This document shows, one piece after another, positions 8,842 to 18,092 of a stretch of 18,092 bases of DNA. Position numbers and translations under genes: made by a program. Source of the stretch: Cladosporium sp. IMV 00045 (Eukaryota > Ascomycota > Dothideomycetes > Cladosporiales > Cladosporiaceae); contig MSJI02000051.1 in assembly GCA_001931905.2 (NCBI GenBank), forward strand, positions 1 to 18,092. Direction: 5' to 3'. The notes beneath the pieces are model-generated. The model did not search any database. It saw only the letters and a list, made by a program, of their open reading frames with translations, and was not told where the DNA came from. Positions within the stretch are counted from its first letter, which is position 1. Every line of letters starts with the position of its first letter.

Positions 8842-10205
8842 ATGGCCCCCATGCGTGTGCTACAGAAACCAACGAGGTATTCCTTTGAAGGACTCCTGCT
8901 TTTAGTGCTCATGTTACTACAAGCAGTCCCTGCGACAGTTGGTCATCCCGGCCTTCCTCGACAAAAGTCCAAAGGAATTGGTAGCAAACAGGACATGGCA
9001 TCTGTAGCCTCAGCATGCACCGCGGTGCTTACAAACACCAACGCTGCAACCAAGTCTCTCTTCAAACGAGCCTGGTCCTACGATGACTTCGTCCAACAAG
9101 GCAACCGCAATCGATGTCTTCAGGAAGCATTCGAGAGCGACGTCCCGAAATCCGAGTTCACGCCTGAGGATTACGGCCAGCTTGTCGAGTACGGCTGGAT
9201 AGATTCCAGAAGGACCAGTCGAGCTATGGTTGACTCTATTCTTGAGCGTCTGGAGACCAGAGCTTTTGCGAGAGATTGGCCACAGGGTATCGGCATGGCT
9301 CTTGAGACGCCTCCACTTGTCGCCAATCGCTGGATCCATGGGAAGGAGTCGACGAAGACGTATACGCCAGATGGTGCGGGAGCTTCTTCTGCAGCACCAA
9401 AAAAGTACAACGTGAGTACGCTGCGATGAACTGTGATCCAAGATATCTGACGAAATCGACGTAGCCCACATATGCATCTTACACGACTGCCATGGACATC
9501 CAGAATGGCGTGATCGCAGCCGAGTACGACAAGCTATACGGCCCCGAAAGAAGCATTCGCGAGAATCGGCGAAGATGGAAGGGAGGCGAGATCGCCCCCC
9601 TTTCTGCATGGAGCGACGTGATATTCCTCGAGTGGAGCAAGCAGAAAGCGAACGCCCTGCAACATCTCGGAAGTGGAAGGCCAGGGGAGATCCAATACAT
9701 CGTCTTCAGCGAGATCCAGAGAACGGACGACAATGGCGGCATGGAAGCCGTCGACACGATGTTCGAAGTGATGACCCGGACCAACTCTGGCAATCTTGGA
9801 CCTCCTGTCTTCAAGCACAAACGAACGTTCTCCTTTGCGACTCACAGCGATGTAGACGCCTTCCATGCTTTGTTGGGTACCCGTCCTGGTGAGATGGCCA
9901 CCGACTTCCTTGCGAAACATAAAGAGGACCTGGGCCTGCGGCGTGTCACAGATATCAGTATCTTTGGCACGGGACCACATCAAGAGCGGTACGATCGGGA
10001 TCGAGTCCGAGCTGGTTTGGTCTTCAAGATCCAGGCGGCTGCTTTCTTGGCTGGAAGTGCTTCTGGGACATCAGCTACAACGCCGGAGCTTTCGAGTGGG
10101 TCGGCATCGGGTCACGGAGGGAACAGTGGTGCTCAGACTCCTGGAGAGACAAGTGCTCATGCTGGTGGTGTTGTGTATCAGATTCCAAGAGCTGAGACGA
10201 AGTGA
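8842..10205 (+). CDS. Predicted secreted protein, tandem family member D (divergent)
   Basis: Family not recognised; related to members A and C by layout and scattered motifs. Exon 1 8842-9411 and exon 2 9465-10205 flank a 53-nt intron 9412-9464 (GTGAGT..CGTAG, branch CTGAC), phase 0, at the homologous place. The product is 436 residues from ATG 8842, chosen because it is the first ATG in frame and precedes a hydrophobic segment (LLLLVLMLLQAVPA, 18-31). LFKR at 73-76 is a dibasic Kex2-like site directly before AWSYDDF, which matches the family WDDY/WDYF entry. Later matches are YGWI (117-120), SDVIFLEWSKQKA (240-252), HALLGT (324-329) and FLAKHKEDLGLRRVTDISIF (338-357). The conserved cysteines of A-C are absent. 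After about residue 380 there is a Ser/Gly/Thr-rich tail of some 45 residues not present in the other members. The frame is intact to TGA. Confidence 0.75.
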
Positions 10206-11106
10206 GGTCGGGGTTTCGAGAAGGCCTCCGGTGTCTTCCTTTTTGCTAGTATTATGCTTGGTGAGCTGCGAAGCTGGGCAAGAAATCAGATCAGACTGCA
10301 GCGCTGGACGTTGTACCTATCTCTTCGTGCATGACCATGAGAAATTGTGATGTCCAATAGTACGATCAGATCGCATGCAAGTGAGCTCGCCAAGCAAGGC
10401 TGAATGCTTAACCGTTCAGCCTTTCGAGACAGCTCTAATGAGGGGTGTTATGCATACCTTGGTACTGGTACCCCGTTGATTGAGCATGCAGACACGGATA
10501 GAGAATACCGATGAGCACTCGGCACACTGTTCCGTTCAGCTATGTCGATAGCTCCTTTTAGAGATAACTGCATAACTTAGGACGATATCAGTTGACACGA
10601 ATGCTCCGCATTCTGCATTAATCAACGAACAAGGGTGCAAAGATAAAGAGACAAATTGCTCGTATTGCTCGATTACTCATCCAGGGCTGGTGTTTGAGAG
10701 GGACGTCTAGATTTCGTAGGCGAAATGAGAGTTTCTGCACAAACCCAACCCCACATATTGAAACCCCATGGGCATGGATCAGGGCATTGCCGAGGAAAGC
10801 TTGTGCACATGTTATGCTCAACATTTAGCCTCAATGGGCCGCTAAACCTCTTGCACAGAGAATCGGCAGATTCGGTGTTGTCACACGCCGGAACGGCCTG
10901 TGATACCTGGTTTTATGCACGAGTTGCAGGAGGCAGAGCGCAGGGCGGAGACAAGGCTAAGCTCCGGCGCGAGAAGAGGGCGGTATGTTCAGCCTGGGAT
11001 TTCCTTCCATCCTTGTTGTTGGGATGCAGTGGTTTTTGGCAGGTTGATGCTTTGAGCGTGTGACAATCAGAAATTACGGTGCGATCTTGGACACGGTATA
11101 AACGCA
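10206..11106. other. Gene-free stretch between the tandem family and the MFS gene
   Basis: About 900 bases with no supportable gene. A 112-codon frame at 10725-11063 shows no motif. A TATAAA lies at about 11096-11101, only a few bases before the transporter ATG, so it is too close to be that gene's TATA box unless a later start is used. Confidence 0.5.
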
Positions 11107-13099
11107 ATGGAATCAACTTCTGAGACGACCACGGCTGCGGATCGAGACACCAAGCAGTCAGCTGATGTAGAGAAAGGGCTCGGAGATAAGGAGACCGGCA
11201 CTGCCTTGCCTTCTTCTTCAGCTTCCTTCAACGAGGCTCGCATTCAGGATGAAGAGAAAGCACTCCCAGTGAATGGTGACTCTGGCAAGGAAGCCATCGA
11301 AGAGTCAGCTGTCGAACATGACCCCAACGTCGTCGACTGGGACGAGAACGATCCCGACAACCCATACAACTGGCCTGCAAAGAAGAAATGGCTCAACATT
11401 GGAGTCTTGGCCGCTGTCACTTTCCTCACTCCACTGGCCTCGTCGTTCTTCGCGCCGGCTGTGCCTCGTTTGATGGCGAACTTTCACTCTACCTCTGAGA
11501 TTACGGCGACCTTCGTCGTCTCGGTGTTCGTGTTATCTACTAGAGCATTGATGAGACAAGCTGACCGCGGTGCAGATATATTCTTGGCTTCGCAATTGGG
11601 CCTCTTGTCGTAAGTGAACGACAACCTCATATCTCCTGGCAAGACTGAGCAGCTAATTATCAACATAGATTGCTCCTCTCAGCGAACTCTACGGGCGTGT
11701 CTATATCTACCATGCATGTAACCTAGGCTTCATCATCTTCAACGTCGCCTGCGCTCTGGCCACCAACATGGACATGCTCATCGGCTTCCGTTTCCTGGCA
11801 GGCTGCTTCGGCGTAGCGCCTGTCACCATTGGCGGCGGCACCATTGCCGATCTCATGAAGCCTGAAGACCGCGGCGCTGCCATGTCAATTTGGGCGATGG
11901 GTGAGTTGTTTTGCAGAGACACCCAAATGAGAAGAAAAGTTCCAGCTGACAAACTCTCGTCAAGGCCCCCTCGTAGGCCCCATCGTAGGACCAGTAGCAG
12001 GCGGCTTCCTCAGCGAAGCAGCCGGCTGGCGCTGGATCTTCTGGGTGCTCGCCATCGCTTCAGGAGTCATTTCGATCATGGCCGTCTTCACGATCCAGGA
12101 GACCTACGCGCCCGTCCTGCTGGAGCGTCGCACGAAGCGTCTGCGCAAAGAGACCGGCAACATGGACCTCCGATCAAAACTCGAGCAGAACCTCCCACCC
12201 AGAGAGATTTTCGTCCGCGCAATCGCTCGTCCGACGAAACTCATGTTCCTCAGTCCCATATGCGCGCTGATGTCTCTGTAAGCCCTTCACAACCCCTCCT
12301 CAATAAACCCCGTCTCCCAAGGAAGACCTAACATGCCCCAGATACATGGCCATAGTGTACGGCATCCTCTACCTCCTCTTCACAACCTTCACCTTCGTCT
12401 TCCAAGAAACCTACTCCTTCAGCGAGTCCATCGTCGGCCTAACCTACATCGGCCTCGGAATCGGCAACTTCATCGGCCTGGGCGTGCTAGGCTTCTACTC
12501 CGACAAGATCATGAAGCGGCTCGCGGCCAAACACAACGACGGCAAGATCAAGCCCGAGTACCGTCTGCCGCCGCTCATCTGGGGCGCGCCTTTCATCCCC
12601 GCGGGCCTGTTTTTGTACGGCTGGAGTGCCCAGTATGCGGTGCATTGGATCGTGCCGGAGTTGGGAACGCTGCTCGTGGGTATTGGGATGATTGCGGCTT
12701 TTATGGCGATTAATACTTACCTTGTGGATGCGTTTACGCTGTATGCTGCGAGTGCTATGGCGGCGAATACGATTTTGCGGTCGGTGAGTGGGATCTTTTC
12801 CGGTTGTCGATTCGGCTTCTTCCTCTTTATTGCTGGGCAGTGCTTACCGATGTGTTTAGATCCTCGGCGCGGTTTTCCCTCTGTTCGGTCTGCAGGTTAG
12901 CATCCTTACCTCCGCTGTGCTTGCGTCGATTGGATCTCAAGTCACTGACGCTCGGAAACAGATGTACAACGCCCTCGGTCTGGGATGGGGCAATAGTCTG
13001 ATCGCCTTTGTGTCTTTGGCTCTATGTGCGATTCCCGTGGCTTTCTACTGGTACGGCGAGCGATTGCGTACCAGCAAGAGGTTCCAGGTAAAATTCTGA
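11107..13099 (+). CDS. MFS transporter, DHA1-like drug:H+ antiporter family
   Basis: A twelve-span major facilitator of the plasma membrane, most like fungal multidrug exporters; substrate unknown. Seven exons: 11107-11525, 11576-11609, 11669-11900, 11965-12277, 12342-12783, 12860-12895, 12962-13099; they sum to 1614 nt, 537 residues, with no frame break. Residues 1-75 are a hydrophilic tail leading to the family's [14 protein letters not shown] (76-89) just before TM1. Other family marks are [14 protein letters not shown] across introns 1-2, [10 protein letters not shown] (152-161, motif A region), [14 protein letters not shown] (229-242, antiporter motif C), PETYAP-like [12 protein letters not shown], and the ending [12 protein letters not shown] with YGERLR near the C-terminus. 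Intron 1 uses donor GTTCGT, chosen because it alone yields the conserved VVSVYILG. Introns 2-6 have GTAAGT, GTGAGT, GTAAGC, GTGAGT and GTTAGC donors. Exons 2 and 6 are only 34 and 36 nt, easy for gene finders to miss. Confidence 0.92.
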
Positions 13100-13525
13100 G
13101 GACAAAACATACGAGTGAGGATTTAGGTGGATGAAAGTCCCATTTGCTTTTTTCGTTTCTCTATAGAGGGTATCGATTCGCTTTTTGTCTTTTCGATGCT
13201 CCTCCCATTATGCTCCAGATTTCCTTTTGCCTGCTCGGAAGCCCATCTTACATGATCCCAACTTTTAGAATAACCACATCGTGAACAAGCCTCGATCTTT
13301 TCTGTTCCAGGCAGGTGTGGTGCTGGTAGTCGAATGCAGCGTGGTGACTGCCCCGACTTGAAGACAAATCCTGGCCCCAGAAGTGCATCTCGTTCGCTGC
13401 ATAGAGTTTGCAGCATTGATTGCCACCGTCGCAGTCAAGCTCAGCCGTGTTGGAAGCGGCATGCTTCGACAGCAAAGATTTCTTATCCGAAAGAAAAAAT
13501 ATTACACCAAAAATTCTGCAATCCC
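13100..13525. other. Convergent 3' region between the MFS gene and RRS1
   Basis: About 425 bases between the stop codons of two convergent genes. It should contain both 3' UTRs and polyadenylation signals. Open frames here on either strand have no recognisable content. Confidence 0.5.
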
Positions 13526-14071
13526 TCAGCGCTTGCCCATCTTGCTCTTCTTCAGCGCCAGCCTCTTATTCCTCCGATCGAGATCACTGCCCGTGTTCTT
13601 CTTACTGCCAATCTGCTTGGCCTTCTTCTCCTCCTTATCGTCCACAATCGTCAACCAATCGTCCGGCACGGTGCCCTCAGCCTTCTTGCCCTTATACCCG
13701 TACTTCGGCTTCCAATCCTGCGCAGCATCGTCGTACTCCAACTTGCCGTCCCGTCGCTTGGGCTTGATGCCCTTCTTCTCCGCGAACTTCTGCCACTTGG
13801 TCTTCTCCTTGTCTTTGGGCACGGGCTTCTCGCGCGGCAGGTGCGTGGAGGGAGCGGGCAGGTTGAGTTGCAGGGATTGGTCTTCGGTCGATTTCGTGAT
13901 GGCGCAGGTTGTCAGGAGCTGGTTGATCAGGCCTTGTGCAGTGTCGCGCGCGACGGCTTGAAGGGTCGCTTCTTTGTTTTCAGCGAGAGAGGGGAGAGGG
14001 TTGGGGTCGTTGCAGAGGAGGGTGCCGAGGTCGAAAGTGAAGGGTTGGGGTTTGGGCTCGAGGTGCGCCAT
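13526..14071 (-). CDS. RRS1: Ribosome biogenesis regulatory protein Rrs1
   Basis: Rrs1 is a nucleolar/nuclear factor that, with Rpf2, recruits the 5S RNP (5S rRNA, uL18, uL5) into pre-60S ribosomal particles. The gene is a single exon of 181 codons on the minus strand (ATG at 14071-14069, TGA at 13528-13526), slightly shorter than the yeast protein of about 200. The diagnostic core is LPREKPVPKDKEKTKWQKFA (78-97) followed by EKKGIKPK, then a GKLEYDDAAQDWKPKYGYKG segment (109-128) and DDWL. The start is supported by the family-like FDLGTLLCNDPNPLP near the N-terminus. The C-terminus is Lys/Arg-rich, as expected for a nucleolar protein. It is convergent with the MFS transporter and has its promoter in the gene-free stretch beyond 14071. 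Confidence 0.93.
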   Translation of the reverse strand: MAHLEPKPQPFTFDLGTLLCNDPNPLPSLAENKEATLQAVARDTAQGLINQLLTTCAITKSTEDQSLQLNLPAPSTHLPREKPVPKDKEKTKWQKFAEKKGIKPKRRDGKLEYDDAAQDWKPKYGYKGKKAEGTVPDDWLTIVDDKEEKKAKQIGSKKNTGSDLDRRNKRLALKKSKMGKR

Positions 14072-16403
14072 TTTGTATGTTGTTGTGAGGTTGTTGTTCT
14101 GCCTCTGGGTGTTGCTTTCTTGCGAAAGTTATCGGCTGGATTGAAGAAGAAATCGTTAAGGCCGAGGCGAAATCTTGGCTTGGGGAAGGCTGGCGCTAAT
14201 GCAGCAGGGCAGTTAGCGTGAAGTCTAAATTTGCTCCATGGACATGAGTAGCGAATATTATTGACATGGACTGCGATGCCAACTCGCATCTCAAAATTGT
14301 ATAGTATCAGAGGTAAGCTGTCTTGGTCTCTACTCCCGCCGACGATCTTCACACATCACCGAAAACATTGGCACTATGAATATCTACGCAGGTCATTGAC
14401 AGCCATCTCCCACGGTGGTTATTTCAACTGTTGGCCAGGTTTGATCTCATAACATGCAGCTCGCTCTGGCTACCACCAGTGTTGAGATACTTACTACAGG
14501 CCCAGTCGGATCATCACCCGTGTACACGCACCATCAGGGAACAAAATTTCCACAATACACAGCGTGTTTGCGTGAGCGTCGCATCACATTGCCAAACACC
14601 CAATCATCAAGGAATTGTTGCTGACCTTTCTGCCAAACGCTGCTTCGACATACGTGCTGGATTGACATCGTTCATTCCAAAAGATGCCATGTCATGCATC
14701 TCTCGGTCGAAAGCTGGTATCCGTCATGGTAGTAGTCGGCCGGGTTGGTAAGGGACTTACATGTATCTATGCCGTTCGACTCTCTGACTCAATGGCCGAG
14801 ATTGGAGTCAATAGCAACCGAACACATTAAGGACGGTCGTATAATCATGAAAAAGCTGCACAAGTATTTGAGGGCTTGTGTCAAGTTAGACCAAATTAAT
14901 CAGCCCTGCGAAAGCCCATTTCGTAGCTTCGATCAACACCGGCTCGGACAATTCCCTTCGCATCCAGTCGACGCCGTATCTGAACTCGGCCACGAAGCAC
15001 CTTTTAAAGCAAACCTACGAAAACAGCGTTCTTTGAGAACACCGCCCAGTCCTCGCACAATCCATGTCAATTGAATCAGTGGAGATTGCAGAAAACAAAC
15101 CTGATACCGGAAGGATTCGGCAGATTTGACAAGGCGAAACCTTGGACACTCCTCCAATATCACATGGGTATGTCCTCTAGCGACGCGAGAATGATTCAAA
15201 AGTAGACCTGGAATGAAAGGACTGTTCCTGAAGCGGCAGAGGTCTAACAAAGTTCCTCAGACCACACCAGTAGGGAGAGGACCATTGTTGATGGAACAGC
15301 AGGTGTGCTCTAAAACGGAGGTGGAATTGCTTCAGGTTTGAGATTCCGTTGGAAAGGCAAACGGTGAAGCAGCAGCAGGAGGCAAGACAGGCATGCGCCA
15401 CGCGAACGAACAGTGATGTCGGCAAGCGAAGAGAAATGTCGTCAGGTTTGGCCTCTGCATGAGTCGGGAGTGTTTGCCTCCGCATACCGTAAATAGAGCG
15501 TTCGGTTCTGAAAGTAGAACATGTGGAACGAGATAGAAGGGCATGTTCATGCACGAGCACTATTCCTATCAACGCCTTACAGTACCACCTGTAATCATGG
15601 AGACTAGTCCCATTAGCAAAGAGCACCGGGCCGAGGTACGGTGTCGAACAATATTTCTGGACGCAAGTGGCGGCTGCATCGCTTAGGATGGGAGAAACAA
15701 AAAGAAAGTCGAAAACGAGAAAGCCGTTGAGAATAGAGAGAGATATTTTGGGGTATTGCTTTTTTGGCAGACGGGACGTCATCGATGGGACAGATCTTGC
15801 TATATTCGTATATGGGCCCATGTATAGGGCGCTCGGCAAGCTGTGCTCGGGCCTCTGTAGAACAAATGCAGAAGTTGAGAAAATCGTATTCGGCATGCCG
15901 GCAGTGAACGTATTTTTCGCCTGGAGAAGAATAGACGAGCGCCAGACGAGCAAGAAAAAATGTCACTACAGCATCGGCGGTGACGAAGATGTTGTGGCTG
16001 TTCTTCGCTTGGCGATTTACTTTTCATGCGTTTCTTAATATAGACGCCAGTTCCTGCGTCCAGGCGACGCTAGGATGCCGCGAGCTTGCGGCACGGTTGC
16101 TACTAACGACGGCCGCGATTTGTGGGAAGGTTGGGCTGCTTCTGTGCTGAGAGGGTCTGGATGCTGGTGTAGATGCAGTAGCTGAACTGCTGAACCGCCG
16201 CCTGACTTTCTTGTGTGTATACATGATAGGATCACAGGCCTCAGGATGGGCGATGCCGTGGCGGAAATAGACGGCCAGAGTATTCAATGCGAGAGACAGG
16301 GGCGAATTCACATGTTCTGCAGTGCTGTGATTCGTCGGGAGAGTGAAGAACAGGCTCGGGAAGTGAAACGCTCTGCTCGCACCGTTTATTTTGGAGGGGA
16401 TGT

Positions 16404-16409
16404 CACGTG
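16404..16409. promoter_or_regulatory. CACGTG palindrome upstream of GFA1
   Basis: A GTCACGTGC sequence about 515 bases before the GFA1 ATG contains the palindromic E-box recognised by fungal bHLH factors such as Cbf1-type proteins. A six-base site can occur by chance, so this is only a candidate. Confidence 0.25.
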
Positions 16410-16436
16410 CATTGGCCGTGAGTGAAAGAGTTTAGG

Positions 16437-16475
16437 TGGTGCTAGCTGGTAGGTGGTGTTATTTGGTGCTAGCTG
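16437..16475 (+). repeat. Paired 12-bp direct repeat TGGTGCTAGCTG
   Basis: TGGTGCTAGCTG occurs at 16437-16448 and again at 16464-16475, 27 bases apart start to start; each copy contains the palindrome GCTAGC. It lies about 450-490 bases before the GFA1 start. It could be a paired factor site or a small local duplication. Confidence 0.6.
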
Positions 16476-16924
16476 TTGTTTTGGCTTCCTTTTGGTGGGA
16501 CCCTGCGTCGTCGTCGTCGTGTGCTTCCACAGCGGGCATCCACCATCACAAGCAAGCAGAAGTCACTTTATTACCACTAGTAGTACAAGACTCGCCCTTC
16601 GCCCAACGCAAACAACTTTCTTCTCGTCTCCTCACATTTGTCTTTCCTCCAACACCACTCTCCCAATTCTCCTTACTTGATCTTCTGCGCTTCATCTCAC
16701 TCACGACGCAATACGAATCTTCTAATACACGACCGCCCGCCGCCTTGTCTCAAGTGGAGCCTCTCACTCGCTGAGCTCTCTCTCATATACCCCTCCGCCT
16801 CTTTCCCAGACCGCCTGAAACACGCTTGTTCCGGCCTGCCATTGATCTTCTCGCCCTCCACCATCACCACCTCTTTCTCTTCCTCACACTCGCTTCCTGC
16901 ACATAACCCACATCACTCTTCAAA

Positions 16925-18092
16925 ATGTGCGGCATCTTTGGCTACATCAACTACCTCGTGGAGAAGGACAGGAAGTTCATCCTCGACACCCTCGTTAACG
17001 GTACGTGTCTCCAACCGCCCTCCTCCAAGCCCTAACAACATTCAAAAGCAATCGAGCTGACGTAGCCTCTTCTCCCATCTGCAGGTCTCTCCCGTCTTGA
17101 ATACCGCGGCTACGACTCTGCAGGTGTCGCCGTCGATGGCGACAAGAAGAACGAGGTCTTCGCCTACAAGGAGGTAGGCAAGGTCGCCAAGCTCAAGCAG
17201 CTCATCGAGGAGGAGAAGCCCGACCTCACCAAGGTCTTCGACAACCACGCCGGTATTGCACACACCAGATGGGCCACCCACGGCCCTCCCAGCAGGGTCA
17301 ACTGCCACCCTCACCGCTCCGACCCCAAGTGGCAGTTCGCCATCGTTCACAATGGTATCATCACCAACTACAAGGAGCTGAGGGCTCTCCTCGAGTCCAA
17401 GGGAATGCGTTTCGAGACCGAGACCGACACTGAGGCCATCGCCAAGCTGGCCAAGTACATTTTCGATGAGCACCCCAACCTCGACTTTACCAGCCTCGTC
17501 AAGGCCGTCGTCAAGGAGTTGGAGGGTGCTTTCGGTCTTCTCATGAAGAGCGTGCACTTCCCCGGCGAGGTCGTCGCTGCCCGCAAGGGTTCTCCCCTGG
17601 TCATTGGTGTCAAGACCCAGAAGAAGATGAAGGTCGACTTTGTCGATGTCGAGTTCGCGGAGAACGACCAGGCTCTCTCCGCCGAGCAGGCCAGCCAGAA
17701 CGTGGCTCTCAAGAAGGGTAACGACCTCCTTTCCGTCCCCGGTCTGTCCGCCGACAAGTCTCTCCTCCACCGCTCTCAGTCTCGCGCTTTCTTGTCCGAC
17801 GACGGCATGCCCCAGCCCACCGAGTTCTTCCTCTCCTCCGACCCCTCCGCCATCATCGAGCACACCAAGAAGGTCCTCTACCTCGAGGACGATGACATTG
17901 CCCACATCCACGAGGGTCAGCTCAACATTCACCGTCTGTCCAAGACCGACGGCACCAGCAACGTCCGCGCCATCCAGACCATCGAGATTGAGCTGCAGGA
18001 GATCATGAAGGGTCGCTTCGACCACTTCATGCAGAAGGAGATTTTCGAGCAGCCCGAGTCCGTCGTCAACGCCATGCGTGGTCGCTTGAACG
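16925..18092 (+). CDS. GFA1: Glutamine--fructose-6-phosphate aminotransferase, N-terminal half (runs off the window)
   Basis: This cytosolic enzyme makes glucosamine-6-phosphate from fructose-6-phosphate and glutamine, the committed step towards UDP-GlcNAc, chitin, glycan and GPI synthesis. Exon 1 (16925-17000) begins MCGIFGY, with Cys2 as the N-terminal nucleophile of the glutaminase domain. An 84-nt phase 1 intron (17001-17084, GTACGT..TGCAG) follows, and exon 2 continues to the window end, giving 361 residues of an expected roughly 700. Visible motifs are LSRLEYRGYDSAG (27-39), HTRWATHG (85-92), NGIITNY (115-121) and TETDTE (137-142), all glutamine-site or structural marks. Residues about 205-270 form the linker/insertion typical of fungal and animal forms. 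The protein is cut off before the sugar isomerase domains. The ATG has a good context (ttcaaaATG) after a pyrimidine-rich leader. Third positions are strongly C-biased, as in highly expressed fungal genes. Confidence 0.97.

Larger units (their letters stand above)
14072..16924. other. Long gene-free stretch between RRS1 and GFA1
   Basis: About 2.85 kb with no gene I can support. It must include the RRS1 promoter (minus strand, from 14072) and the GFA1 promoter and leader (up to 16924). The last 350 bases, from about 16570, are C/T-rich like a fungal leader. A minus-strand open frame runs 15896 to 15177 (239 codons from ATG) but has no known motif and contains pyrimidine tracts more typical of noncoding DNA. 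I found no tRNA B-box, transposase motif, long terminal repeat or tandem array on reading through. Confidence 0.5.

Noticed and set aside
10725..11063. 112-codon forward frame before the MFS gene
   Set aside because: No motif, no homolog recognised, no splice or start context support.
15177..15953. Minus-strand frame of 258 codons (239 from the first ATG)
   Set aside because: The upstream start is TTG, there is no recognisable domain, and it contains pyrimidine tracts. It is kept only as a possibility within the gene-free interval.
17042..18025. 327-codon minus-strand frame over GFA1
   Set aside because: Antisense shadow; the plus strand encodes the conserved glutaminase domain, and the long frame results from its strong codon bias.

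Overview
The window looks like chromosomal DNA of a filamentous ascomycete (Pezizomycotina, probably Dothideomycetes; the class is an inference). The reasons are short introns of 50-84 nt with GT..AG ends and mostly CTRAY-like branch points, pyrimidine-rich leaders, and gene models that match fungal forms of conserved eukaryotic proteins. All genes are on the + strand except RRS1.

Layout. (1) 71-655 is the last exon of a taxilin-like coiled-coil protein, with an intron before it. (2) 1785-3321 is DNA polymerase delta subunit 2, with one intron. (3) 3937-10205 is a tandem cluster of four related genes for predicted secreted proteins that I cannot assign to a named family: member A (3937-5079, recently frameshifted), member B (5394-6429, a decayed pseudogene), member C (6912-8020, intact) and member D (8842-10205, intact but divergent). 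(4) 11107-13099 is a seven-exon MFS drug:H+ antiporter-like transporter. (5) 13526-14071 on the minus strand is the ribosome biogenesis factor RRS1, convergent with the transporter. (6) 14072-16924 is a long stretch with no supportable gene. (7) 16925 to the window end is the N-terminal half of GFA1, the first enzyme of the hexosamine/chitin precursor pathway.

How it fits together. The flanks are housekeeping genes (DNA replication, ribosome assembly, amino-sugar synthesis). The centre is an accessory island made by tandem duplication of one secreted-protein gene. Members share an N-terminal hydrophobic segment, a basic site after it that could be cut in the secretory pathway, a W-D-[DY]-[FY] entry motif, one intron at the same place, and a C-terminal block of helix followed by two strands (QHR..LG.KR...CIF...GPS.Y[VI]E). 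They show successive stages of gene birth and death: intact, fresh frameshift caused by a 13-bp tandem duplication, and old multi-lesion pseudogene. This cluster is the best candidate for undescribed biology here. Its function cannot be read from the sequence.
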